Origin: Bacteroidales bacterium
GTDB taxonomy: Bacteria; Bacteroidota; Bacteroidia; Bacteroidales; UBA932
Assembly: GCA_004552115.1 (NCBI GenBank)
Contig: SFPH01000016.1
Location: forward strand, 1-18,975
Length of the DNA: 18,975 nucleotides
Reading direction: 5' to 3'
Position 1 is the stretch's first letter; each line of letters opens with the position of its first letter. Positions 8,171 to 18,793 of this stretch are shown piece after piece. The notes beneath the pieces are model-generated. The model saw nothing but the letters and a program-made list of their open reading frames with translations. It did no database searches and was not told where the DNA came from. A program made the translations under genes and the position numbers.

Positions 8171-8210
8171 AAAAAGAAAGCGGGCGGAAAGATGAAACCT
8201 CCCGTCCGCC
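8171..8210 (-). terminator. Terminator after gdhA
   Basis: About 27 nt past the gdhA stop the minus-strand RNA can pair GGCGGA (plus 8205-8210) with TCCGCC (plus 8183-8188). A competing register pairs CGGGAGG with CCGCCCG. Either is followed by a U-rich run (complement of AAAAAGAAA at 8171-8179). The layout fits intrinsic termination of the kor-gdh transcript just before the next promoter. Confidence 0.6.
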
Positions 8211-8236
8211 AGTATTGAAATGCAGTATTAAAAGTA

Positions 8237-10609
<2,373 letters not shown>

Positions 10610-10617
<8 letters not shown>

Positions 10618-12426
10618 TTTCATTGATACAATCCACAATATCCTTCACGAGGAAGGTCTGGCCCTGGATCCGGTTGCACTGGATATATTCGTGTCCCGGA
10701 TGCGTTGACCGGAGATAAGATGCGAACTGTCCGGAATTGAGCTCGCAGACAATGATTCTGCGGAATCCGGAGAGCACCTCCTCAGTATTTCCCGGCAGCG
10801 GACAGATGAAGTCGAAATGTGCGAAGCTGACCTTCCGGCCCTCATTCCTGAGCTCATCGAATGCACTGAGAATGTGGCCGTAAGTTCCACCCCAGCCGAC
10901 AATGAGAATGTCGCCTGACTGCTCGCCCTCGACTTTGAGATCAGGTATCATGGACACGACAGCGGCTACCTTGGCAGCCCTCTCCCGAACCATCAGCTCG
11001 TGATTCTCAGGAGCATTGGAAAGCACTCCGTTGTGGTTTTTCTCAAGTCCGCGGGCATTCCCGGTACGGCCCATTTTCTGGACAATGTCCCGGCGTCACG
11101 CTCAAAAGGCTTGTATGCTTCACAGCCGGAAGGAACATAGTTCGGATGGATTTCAGGGTAATCCGACATTGACGGAATCCTCCAAGGCTCGGAGCCGTTG
11201 CCGAGGAAGCCCTCGGAAAGCATAAGCACCGGAACCATCCGCTCGAGAGCGATCCTTGCTGCCATGAAGGCCATGTCGAAGCAATGCGCAGGTGAATGAG
11301 AGGCTATCACCACCATCGGGCTTTCGCCGTTTCGTCCGTAAAGTGCCTCATTGAGATCGGCCTGCTCGGTCTTGGTCGGCATTCCGGTACAAGGGCCCGC
11401 TCTCTGGACATCAATGACGACCAGGGGAAGCTCCGTCATCACAGCCAGTCCGAGGGCTTCGGATTTGAGTGAAAGTCCGGGACCGGAGGTAGTGGTCACG
11501 GCGAGGTTACCGGCAAATGCTGCTCCTATGGCGCAACAGATTCCGGCAATCTCGTCCTCTGTCTGCATTGTCTTTACATTCAGATACTTATGAATTGCGA
11601 GCTCTTCCAGGATGGAAGTTGCCGGAGTAATCGGATAGGAACCGCAGAAGAGCGGAAGCCCGGACTTTTCAGCCGCTGCGATGAGACCCCAGGCCGCCGC
11701 CTGGTTTCCGGTAATGTTCCTGTATGTCCCGGCCTCGAGCCTGGCGGGAGCGACACGGTATGTATCTGCAACAGCCTGGATATTCGAAGCATAGTTGAAA
11801 CCGTCAAAGACAACCTTGCGGTTCGGGGCTATCATCTCGGGATGCTTCTTGCCGAATTTCTTCTCAATATAATCGTAGATATACTCCAGCGGGCGGCTGT
11901 AGATGAAGCAGGCCATTCCGAGGGTGAACATGTTCTTGCACTTGTGCAGTGCCACATTGTCCAGTCCGCTGTCCTTGAGGCTTTCCTCGACAAGCCTGGT
12001 GATCGGGGCGCAGATTATGTTCCTGTCCTCAATGTGAAGTTCTTCGAACGGGTCTCCTCCCGTAAAGCCAGCCTTGGCCAGCCCGATTTCATCGAATGCG
12101 TCCGCATTGACGAGGACAGTGGCATTCCGCTTGAGCCATTTGGCATTGGCCTTCAATGCCGCCGGATTCATTGCGACCAGCATGTCGCAGAAATCTCCGG
12201 GAGTGTTCACCTTATGGTTTCCGATATGGACTTGAAAACCGGATACTCCGGCAACCGTCCCCTTAGGCGCTCTGATCTCCGCAGGATAATCAGGAAATGT
12301 CGCCAGCCCGTTTCCGAAAACGGCGGACATGTTCGCGAACAATGTTCCGGTCAGCTGCATTCCGTCACCGGAATCCCCGGCGAACCTGATCACTACATCA
12401 CTGGTATCGATGACCTTATGTTCCAT
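10610..12426 (-). pseudogene. korA: 2-oxoglutarate:ferredoxin oxidoreductase, fused gamma-alpha subunit, frame broken by a small deletion
   Basis: Partner of KorB. The first segment reads from 12426 with the gamma domain (FAGDSGDGMQLTG at 15-27, FPDYPAEIRAP at 44-54). The alpha pyrimidine-binding domain follows (CGSYPITPATSILEELA at 261-277, TTTSGPGLSL at 311-320). It is in frame to VPGMP at residue 458 (codon 11053-11055), then runs out of frame to 10993. The remainder resumes in another frame at about 11050 with GLEKNHNGVLSNAPENHE and ends DCINENA at 10610. Relatives have about seven residues (GLMHRIG-like) between GMP and GLEKN, where only 2 nt remain, so about 19 nt are missing. Restoring them gives about 611 residues, the usual size. 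First gene of korA-korB-gdhA, with a probable promoter at 12465-12496. Confidence 0.9.
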
Positions 12427-12464
12427 TCCTTATAAATTGTAGGAGTTATTTTTGAAATTGGTGG

Positions 12465-12496
12465 CAAATCTAATATAAAAAACGTTAAAAGCCTAA
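12465..12496 (-). promoter_or_regulatory. Probable promoter of korA-korB-gdhA
   Basis: The minus strand has TAGATTTG (12465-12472), a full match to TAnnTTTG, with TTAG (12493-12496) 20 nt upstream as an imperfect TTTG. It lies between the ompH terminator and the korA start, with a leader of roughly 30-40 nt. Confidence 0.5.
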
Positions 12497-12502
12497 TGAT
12501 TT

Positions 12503-12548
12503 TTAAGAAATAATAAATCGGTGCGACTTTGCCTTGTCACACCGATTT
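12503..12548 (-). terminator. Strong intrinsic terminator after ompH
   Basis: The minus-strand RNA pairs AAATCGGTG (plus 12540-12548) with CACCGATTT (plus 12515-12523). A U-G pair and GAC/GTC extend this to 13 bp closing an 8-nt loop, AAGGCAAA. A U-rich stretch (ATTATTTCTT) follows. It begins about 26 nt past the ompH stop. Plus-strand RNA would also fold and meet TATTTTTATA, so it could work both ways, but no plus-strand gene reads into it. Confidence 0.78.
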
Positions 12549-12573
12549 GTATTTTTATACGTTAAAGATACTG

Positions 12574-13137
12574 CTATTCAGTCATTTGCGCCTTAGCCTG
12601 AAGTTCCTGGGAGAGAGTCTCAAGAGTCCTTCCGTCAGGAATGTTGAGAGCCTTTCTTGCAGCCGGAGTGAGATCCGTGCTCTGAGCTTTGTCAATGTAA
12701 AGGAGGGATGACTCCTCGAAAACGTAGATGTAGCCGCCTTCCTTGGCAAGGGTATTCACAGCCTCGATGGCCTTCTGCTGAATCGGAGCCATGAGCTGAG
12801 ACTGCTGCTGCTGAAGTTCCTGCTGGATAGACTGGTCAAACTCCTGAATCCTGTTTGATATGTCGGCAAGTTCCTTCTGCTTGCTCTCCTTGATTGCGGC
12901 AGTCCAGGTAGCCTGGTTCTGCTGGAATTTCTGAGCCTTGGCCTGATACTCCTCAACCATTGTCTGATAGGTCTCCTGAGCCTCCTTCTGGGATGCCTCC
13001 ATCTGAGCCCTTGCTGCATCTGCCTCCGGCATGAGCATCACGAGTTCGTTGAAATTGACGTGAGCGAACTTGAGGTTCTGCGCTGAAGCGGAAAGTGCGA
13101 GAACGGCCGCAGCCATAATCAAAATAATCTTTTTCAT
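12574..13137 (-). CDS. ompH: OmpH/Skp-family periplasmic chaperone
   Basis: Small periplasmic chaperone that holds unfolded outer-membrane proteins on their way to the BAM complex. The 187-residue protein has a signal peptide (MKKIILIMAAAVLALSASAQ, cleavage near residue 20) and a short beta segment (KFAHVNFNELV). A long Gln/Glu/Ala-rich helical arm follows at about 40-120, with dense Q runs such as IQQELQQQQSQ. The C-terminal part, GGYIYVFEESSLLYIDKA, closes the family domain. It begins 32 nt after the bamA stop, the usual Bacteroidetes bamA-ompH order, and is the last gene before a strong terminator. A second, more divergent family member lies on the plus strand at 18164. Confidence 0.93.
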   Translation of the reverse strand: MKKIILIMAAAVLALSASAQNLKFAHVNFNELVMLMPEADAARAQMEASQKEAQETYQTMVEEYQAKAQKFQQNQATWTAAIKESKQKELADISNRIQEFDQSIQQELQQQQSQLMAPIQQKAIEAVNTLAKEGGYIYVFEESSLLYIDKAQSTDLTPAARKALNIPDGRTLETLSQELQAKAQMTE

Positions 13138-13169
13138 ATTCTTTGTGTTTTAATATTTCAATGATAATC

Positions 13170-15742
13170 TTAGAATTGCTGTCCGATGATGAAGTGGAAC
13201 TGGCCCTTGCCGTTCTCCTTGTCATCAAATCCATAACCCCAGTCTATACCGAGAAGTCCGATCATAGGGAGATATACCCTGACTCCGACACCGGCAGACC
13301 TCTTGATCTGGAAAGGATTGAACTTGCGTATGTCTGACCAGCAGTTACCGCCTTCGAGGAAGAGGAGGGCGTAGATCGTGGACTGCGGCTGCAGCACGAC
13401 CGGATAACGGAGTTCAACCGTGAACTTGTCATATACATTTCCAGCGTATGCATAGCCGTCGGAGCTGTACGCTGTAGGGAGATAAGGCGTGAGGGAGTAG
13501 TTCTCATATCCCCTGAGGGCAATGACCTCCTGACCGTAGTTGTTGTAGCCCGACATTCCGTCTCCTCCGACAAGGAAGCCCTCGAACGGAGAATAGCCCC
13601 AGCGGCGGTTATAGTATCCGAGGTATCCGAACTGTGCCCTGGTCATGAGCACGAGGTCGCCCACGAGTTTGGTGTAGAGGGACGCCTTGAACGACCACTT
13701 GTGGTACTCGATCCATCTGTATCTGTCGTTGGAAGTCCACTTGTCATAGTTAATATCCTTGTAGCTCGAAACGCGGGTCGGATCGCCGTCCGCATCCAGA
13801 GTGCCCTTGTCCTTGCGCCTGAGGAGCGAATAAGGCGGAGTCAGCTGGAGGGAGAGGGAGATGTCCGAACCCTGGCGAGGATAAATCTGCTGGTCGGTGG
13901 ATGTCCTCGAGAGACTCAGTGTATAGCTCAGGTTATGCGAGACTCCGGTGTCGAAGATGAAGTAGTTGGAGTACCAGTTGTTGAGCCTGTAGGTCTGCCA
14001 GCTGAGCTGGTTGTAGAGGACGAAGTAGTTGTCCGGCCACTTGAGCCTGTTTCCGAGACCCATGGAAAAGCCGTAAACCTCGAACTGCCTGTCATTATTG
14101 AGGATATTCCAGGCGAGGTAAGAGTTGGTCTGGCGGCTGTAATATCCTGATATGCTGAGGGATGTAGGCTTCTTGCCGAAGAGCCACGGCTCCACGAAGC
14201 TGGCTGACAGCGCCGTGTAGTACGTACCGCTGGTCTGGAACCTGAACGAAAGGTTCTGGGCATCTCCGAGAGGTACCGGACGCCAGGCTCCCTTGTCGAA
14301 GAAGCGGTGTGTGGAGAAGTTGTTGAAGCTTACTCCGACAGTGGCGACGAATGTCTTTCCGCCCCATCCTCCCGAGAGCTCGAGCTGGCTGGAAGGCTTC
14401 TCGGTCACATTATAGACAATGTCCACCGTATTGTTCATCTGGTCCGGAATGATGCTGTATCCTGTAGCCGGGTCAGTAATGGCCTCCGGATCGAACTGGC
14501 CGAGGGATGCAATCTCCCTGATAGACCTCTCGAAATCGCTCTGGCTGAAGAGATAGCCCGGACGGGTGAATATCTGACGGCGGACGACCTTCTCGTTGGT
14601 AAGGTCATTGCCGTTGATGATGATGTTGTTCAATGTGGCCTGCTTGCCCTCGACGATGCGCATCTCGACATCCACCGAGTCTCCAGCCACATTCATCTCG
14701 ACAGGCTGCACATTGAAGAAGAGGTATCCATTGTCCCTGTAAAGCTTGGAAACGTCCATCTCACCCTGCTTCCCGCCTCCGGTAAGCCTTTCCTGCATGG
14801 TGACGACATCGTACACGTCACCCTTGCCGATCTGGAGAATGGAGTTGAGGGCTTCTGAAGTATAGACGGAGTTGCCGGTCCAGGTAATATCCCTGAAATA
14901 GTATTTCTTGCCCTCGTCGAATCTGAAGTCGATACCGAGTCGCTTGCCCGGCACCACATAATATATGGAGTCGCTGACAAGACGCGCATCCCTGTAACCG
15001 GCCTCATTGAAAGCGCTGATGAGGGACTTCTTGTCATTAGGGTACTCCTTCTCATTGTACTTCTTGCTGCTGAAGAAGTTGTAGAACTTGGCCGACTTGG
15101 TCTTCTTCATGGACTTCGCAAGCTTGAAGTCGCTCACGTCGGTATTTCCGTAGAAATTGATGGTCTTGATTCTGACCTTCTCGCCGCGGTCAACCGCAAA
15201 ATTGACCCGGATGGCGTTCTTCACGACCGTATCCTTCTTTACCTGCGGCTCCACCTTGACATTGAGGAAGCCCTTCTCCTTGTAATATCTCTTGATGATA
15301 TCGACGGAAGTCTTGGACACATAATCCGAGAATGCGCTTCCCCTCCTGAAGTTGAGCCTTTCGAGGAGATCCTTCTTCTCGCCGCTCTTCACGCCGGTGA
15401 AATTGAAGACGGAGACTCTGGGCCTCTCCTGGATGTCAATGCGGAAAAATGCGGTATCCCTGGAAGGCGCGATGGAATCGAATAGCGCTGGAGCCAGAGC
15501 CTGTTGACCACCGCCGAGATGTCCTCGCTCGGTACAGTGACAGTCATTCCCTTGCGGAGACCCGACTGGTTGATGATCTGCTGCTCCGCAAAAGCCCTGT
15601 TTCCGGATACCTTGATGCCGCCGACAACATAAGTCTTCGGCTGGTTGTAATCTATTTCGACTGAGCTTTTCGCCTGCTGGGCCAACGCCGCCGACTCGGC
15701 CAGAGCCATCAGGAAAATGCTGACTATGAGAATTCTCTTCAT
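13170..15742 (-). pseudogene. bamA: Outer-membrane protein assembly factor BamA, frame broken by a small deletion
   Basis: Core of the BAM machine that folds beta-barrels into the outer membrane: signal peptide, several POTRA repeats, then a 16-strand barrel. Segment one starts at 15742 (MKRILIVSIFLMALAESAA signal) and is in frame through POTRA residues VVNRLWLQ to Gln85 (15488-15490). It then goes out of frame to a stop at 15389. Segment two resumes from about 15485 with LFDSIAPSRDTAFFRIDIQE and runs clean through ERPRVSVFNFTGVKSGEKK, the remaining POTRAs and the barrel. This includes the loop motif ALRGYENY and the terminal Phe of GQQF. Relatives have a GLFSDV-type strand here; about 16-22 nt (3k+1) are missing. 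Follows uppS by 31 nt. BamA is essential, so an assembly error is likely. Confidence 0.92.
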
Positions 15743-15762
15743 TATCTTTCGGTAAAAACGTA

Positions 15763-15794
15763 CAAATATAGTCTTATTTTTTCACTTTTCCATA
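15763..15794 (-). promoter_or_regulatory. Possible internal promoter before bamA
   Basis: The minus strand has TATATTTG (15763-15770), a full TAnnTTTG match placed in the 31-nt gap and just upstream of bamA. The upstream element is weak (TATG at 15791-15794, 20 nt away, inside uppS). It would allow bamA-ompH to be expressed apart from nadK-uppS. Confidence 0.35.
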
Positions 15795-16502
15795 TCTGCG
15801 GTCGCGCGACGCGAATTCCGACAGCGCGGCGAAGAAATCATCCCTGCCGAAATCCGGCCACATCTTTTCCACGAACACGAACTCGGAATAGGCTCCCTGC
15901 CAGAGCAGGTAGTTGCTCAGGCGCTGCTCCCCGGAGGTCCTGATGATAAGGTCAGGATCCGGAACGCCGTCAGTCACAAGATATCTCGAGAATGCCTGGA
16001 AATCCGTCGCAGCCTCCAACTCAGCCGCCCCGTCAGGCCTCGACATATACTCCAGCGCCATCTTCCTCGCAGCCTGGAAAATGTCCCAGCGGCCGCTGTA
16101 GCTCAGGAAAATGATAAGGTCTATGGTGGTATTGTCCCTGGTGGCCTCTTCCATTGCCACGATCGCATCGAGAAGGACGGGACTGAGCCTGGCCCTGTTG
16201 CCGAGAACCCTGAACCTGACTCCGTTACGCATCATTTCCTCCATTTCGTCGGATATGGCCTGGAACATCAGCTTCATCAGATAATCGACTTCCTCCCGGG
16301 GACGGTCCCAGTTTTCCTCGGAAAATGCGTAAAGCGAGAGGTACTTCACCCCCGCCTCCGCCGCCGCTTTCAGACTCGCGCGGACGCTGGCAATTCCGTT
16401 TTTGTGCCCGAAGACCCTTTCCTGACCCCTTTCGCGGGCCCATCGTCCGTTACCGTCCATTATGATGGAGACGTGTACGGGTACCTTGGTGTTGTTGTCC
16501 AT
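15774..16502 (-). CDS. uppS: Isoprenyl transferase (undecaprenyl diphosphate synthase type)
   Basis: cis-Prenyltransferase that extends farnesyl diphosphate with isopentenyl diphosphate to make the C55 lipid carrier for peptidoglycan and surface polysaccharides. The 242-residue protein is intact and of normal length. IIMDGNGRWA (13-22) carries catalytic Asp16, YAFSEENW (58-65) is the second conserved block and RTSGEQRLSN (188-197) contributes magnesium and diphosphate binding. It starts 3 nt after the true nadK stop and precedes bamA by 31 nt, the familiar Bacteroidetes nadK-uppS-bamA order. Chain length is not readable, but a single copy in this context is almost always the undecaprenyl enzyme. 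Confidence 0.96.
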   Translation of the reverse strand: MDNNTKVPVHVSIIMDGNGRWARERGQERVFGHKNGIASVRASLKAAAEAGVKYLSLYAFSEENWDRPREEVDYLMKLMFQAISDEMEEMMRNGVRFRVLGNRARLSPVLLDAIVAMEEATRDNTTIDLIIFLSYSGRWDIFQAARKMALEYMSRPDGAAELEAATDFQAFSRYLVTDGVPDPDLIIRTSGEQRLSNYLLWQGAYSEFVFVEKMWPDFGRDDFFAALSEFASRDRRYGKVKK

Positions 16503-16505
16503 CGA

Positions 16506-17287
16506 TTATTTCTCACCGTTGTTTCTGATATCCTCCCCCCAAAACAATTTGCTGACGAGGGCTTTCACGAAGCTGGAGCGGGAAAGCCGAATGCGCTTTA
16601 GCGAAAACTGTGCCACATCGTGCATATCACCGAATCATCCCTGGATTTCACGCTGATATCTATCACTGCCGTTTCCGGGACCACGAGAGGCCGGACGTTC
16701 AGATTGTGAGGGGAAATAGGCTCTATGATGAGGACGCGGGATGCCGGGGAGCATATCGGCCCGCCTGCGCTGAGAGAATAGGCAGTGGAGCCTGAACTCG
16801 TCGCAACTATCAGTCCGTCAGCCCAATAAGTCGGCAGTTCATCTCCATCTACAGTGACATTGATGCCCAATACCGAGGCTCCGCTCCTGTGGACCGTGAC
16901 CTCGTTCAGAGCATAAGGCCAGTAATCTTCCGAACCGCAAGACTCCGCCCCGGAAATCACGGAATGGAGCATTGTCCTGTCCTCAACACCGTAATTCCCG
17001 GAAAGAAGGGCCTCAGCCACCTCTTCGGGCTTGTTTTCGGAAAGGAAACCCAGTCTGCCCATATTCACGCCGAGAATCGGCACTCCGGAATCGGCCACTC
17101 TCTTGGAAGCGGAAAGGAAGGTTCCGTCTCCCCCGACGCTGAGAATGGCATCGGTACCGGGGACGATGTCATCCCCGGACTCGATTTCGTACAGAGAGCA
17201 CCCTCCCTCCTCCAGGGCCTTCCGCATCGACTTCAGTCTGTCATTGTCCTTCAGCGCCCTGTTCTTTATGTAAATTCCGAAAATCAT
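16506..17287 (-). pseudogene. nadK: NAD kinase, frame broken by a small deletion near the C-terminus
   Basis: Phosphorylates NAD to NADP in the cytosol. Segment one reads from 17287 with VGGDGTFL (51-58), ILGVNMGRLGFLSENKP, the ALNEVTVHRSG block and STAYSLSAGGPI. It continues to DDSVICTM at residue 224 (16616-16618), then reads out of frame to a stop at 16598. Segment two resumes at about 16613 with AQFSLKRIRLSRSSFVKAL and ends LFWGEDIRNNGEK at TAA 16506-16508. Relatives have a strand-turn block (DGR...GT type) between these, about 14-16 residues, so some 43-49 nt (3k+1) are gone. The restored stop lies 3 nt before uppS, which supports the reading. NAD kinase is generally essential, so a sequence error is the likelier cause. 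Divergent from pdxJ. Confidence 0.9.
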
Positions 17288-17309
17288 TTCATAAAAACGA
17301 TACGAAATT

Positions 17310-17317
17310 CAAAAATA
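17310..17317 (-). promoter_or_regulatory. Probable -7 element of the nadK operon promoter
   Basis: TATTTTTG on the minus strand (plus CAAAAATA) matches TAnnTTTG and lies 23 nt before the nadK start. No good TTTG is found at 19-21 nt upstream; CAAT at 17341-17344 is 23 nt away. It shares the 90-bp divergent region with the pdxJ promoter. Confidence 0.4.
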
Positions 17318-17325
17318 GCACTTTC

Positions 17326-17358
17326 TTTACAATTTTTACACAATAATATTTATTTTTG
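17326..17358 (+). promoter_or_regulatory. Probable pdxJ promoter
   Basis: TTTA (17326-17329), 21 nt, TATTTTTG (17351-17358): full match in the -7 element and three of four in the upstream element. Transcription from about 17365 would leave a leader of only about 13 nt before the ATG at 17378. Confidence 0.5.
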
Positions 17359-17377
17359 TAGCCGAAACGGAATAATT

Positions 17378-18097
17378 ATGACAAGATTAAGCGTCAATAT
17401 CAACAAGTTCGCCACCCTTCGCAATGCCAGGGGCGGGAACATGCCGGACGTTGAGAAGGCGGCCCTTGACTGCGTAAACTTCGGAGCCGAGGGAATCACC
17501 GTGCATCCCCGCCCGGACGAAAGGCATATCAGGTATTCTGACGTGAGGGCCATCAGGCCGCTCCTCGACGTGGAAATGAACATTGAAGGCAACCCGATAC
17601 CGAAATTCATCGACATAGTGGACGAAGTGGTGCCGGATCAGGTAACCCTGGTTCCGGACGCAGTTGACGCCATCACCTCCAATGCAGGATGGAACACGCT
17701 GAAAAACAAAGACTTTCTGACTGAAGTATGTGCGGAATTCCACAGCCGGGGCATACGCACATCCATTTTCGTCGATCCCGACCCGGCAATGGTCAGGGGA
17801 GCTGCGGAATGCGGCGCCGACAGGGTGGAGCTCTACACCGCCGCCTATGCCGAGGAGTACCGCTGCGGAAGGGAAAAGGCCATAGCCCCTTATCTCAGGG
17901 CAGCAGAGGCTGCCAGGGAATGTGGCCTGGGTCTCAATGCGGGCCACGACCTCAACCTCGAGAACCTCGAATATTACATAAGGACCATACCGTGGACGGA
18001 TGAAGTCTCCATAGGCCACGCCATCATCTGCGATGCGCTGTACATGGGGCTTGAGAAAACTATCAAGGCTTATCTTTCGAAGATTAAAATATTTTAG
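17378..18097 (+). CDS. pdxJ: Pyridoxine 5'-phosphate synthase
   Basis: Condenses 3-amino-2-oxopropyl phosphate with 1-deoxyxylulose 5-phosphate in the DXP-dependent route to vitamin B6; cytosolic TIM barrel. The start MTRLSVNINKFATLRNARGG gives 239 residues, the family norm. The frame is open much further upstream, but that part lies antisense to nadK. TVHPRPDERHIR (41-52) holds the catalytic His43 and phosphate-binding residues, Glu70 is in DVEMNIEGN, and NAGHDLN carries His190. The end SIGHAIICDALYMG is typical. Divergent from nadK, as often in Bacteroidetes. The frame is intact, unlike its neighbour. Confidence 0.96.
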   Translation: MTRLSVNINKFATLRNARGGNMPDVEKAALDCVNFGAEGITVHPRPDERHIRYSDVRAIRPLLDVEMNIEGNPIPKFIDIVDEVVPDQVTLVPDAVDAITSNAGWNTLKNKDFLTEVCAEFHSRGIRTSIFVDPDPAMVRGAAECGADRVELYTAAYAEEYRCGREKAIAPYLRAAEAARECGLGLNAGHDLNLENLEYYIRTIPWTDEVSIGHAIICDALYMGLEKTIKAYLSKIKIF

Positions 18098-18105
18098 TAA
18101 ATTTG
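18075..18105 (+). promoter_or_regulatory. Probable promoter of the second ompH-like gene
   Basis: TTTC (18075-18078), 19 nt, TAAATTTG (18098-18105). The -7 element begins immediately after the pdxJ stop, so the upstream element lies inside pdxJ. The leader of about 50 nt would contain a small GGCGC/GCGCC hairpin (18114-18126). Confidence 0.5.
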
Positions 18106-18163
18106 CATTCTGCGGCGCATTGCGCCCGGGCAGGCTTCACGATAATTATTAAAAACAAATAAA

Positions 18164-18790
18164 ATGAAGAACACACCATTAATCCTCAGCGCCATAGCTC
18201 TGGTTGCTGTGACAGTACTCGGAATCATCACATTCACCGGCAGAAAAGCATCTGACAATGGTGCGGCAGGGACAGAAGAAGGCGCAGCGGCCGCTTCAAG
18301 CGGAGACATCGTGTATTTCAACCTTGACGCGGTAATCAACGGATACGACATGGCCAATGACCTCAGGTCCGTCGTGGAGACCAAGGCTCAGAACATCTCT
18401 GACGAAATCAACAGGAGGGGCAACAAGCTCCAGAATGACGTGAACGCATTCCAGGAGAAGATCAACAAGGGCCTCATCACCCGTTCAGTAGCCGAGGCTC
18501 AGGGTCAGAAGCTCGAGGAGCAGAGGAATGCATTCAACGAGTATGCCAACCAGAAGAACCAGGAAATCGCCGAGGAGCAGCAGGTAATGATGAACAACAT
18601 CGGCGACGCCATCAAGAAGTTCCTCGACAAGTATGCTGCTGAGAAAGGTTATGCAATGATTCTCGCCACCCAGGGAGACATTCTTCCTGCTCCGGTTGCA
18701 GCAGGCGACAGCACCCTTGACGTCACAGAGGACATCATCGCCAGGCTCAACAGCGAGTATGTCGCTACAAAGTCCAAGAAATCAGAATAA
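18164..18790 (+). CDS. OmpH/Skp-like protein with N-terminal membrane anchor
   Basis: 208-residue relative of the periplasmic chaperone OmpH/Skp. It opens with a hydrophobic helix (TPLILSAIALVAVTVLGIIT, about residues 4-23) that lacks an obvious lipobox or signal-peptidase site, so it may stay membrane-anchored. A low-complexity Gly/Ala/Glu linker (about 30-47) leads to DIVYFNLDAVINGYDMANDL, the family's beta segment, then a long charged coiled coil (about 65-150). The tail GYAMILATQGDILPAP resembles the family C-terminus. It has its own promoter and is followed after 3 nt by a glycosyltransferase. The client is unknown; the location suggests a role in envelope biogenesis separate from the bamA-linked ompH. 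Confidence 0.85.
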   Translation: MKNTPLILSAIALVAVTVLGIITFTGRKASDNGAAGTEEGAAAASSGDIVYFNLDAVINGYDMANDLRSVVETKAQNISDEINRRGNKLQNDVNAFQEKINKGLITRSVAEAQGQKLEEQRNAFNEYANQKNQEIAEEQQVMMNNIGDAIKKFLDKYAAEKGYAMILATQGDILPAPVAAGDSTLDVTEDIIARLNSEYVATKSKKSE

Positions 18791-18793
18791 TAC

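Noticed and set aside
16889..17377. N-terminal extension of pdxJ
   Set aside because: The frame is open upstream, but the extra 163 residues are antisense to nadK; the ATG at 17378 gives the exact family start and length.
18114..18126. GGCGC/GCGCC hairpin as a pdxJ terminator
   Set aside because: Only 5 bp with a 3-nt loop, no U-run after it, and it lies downstream of the predicted promoter of the next gene, so it would sit in that gene's leader.
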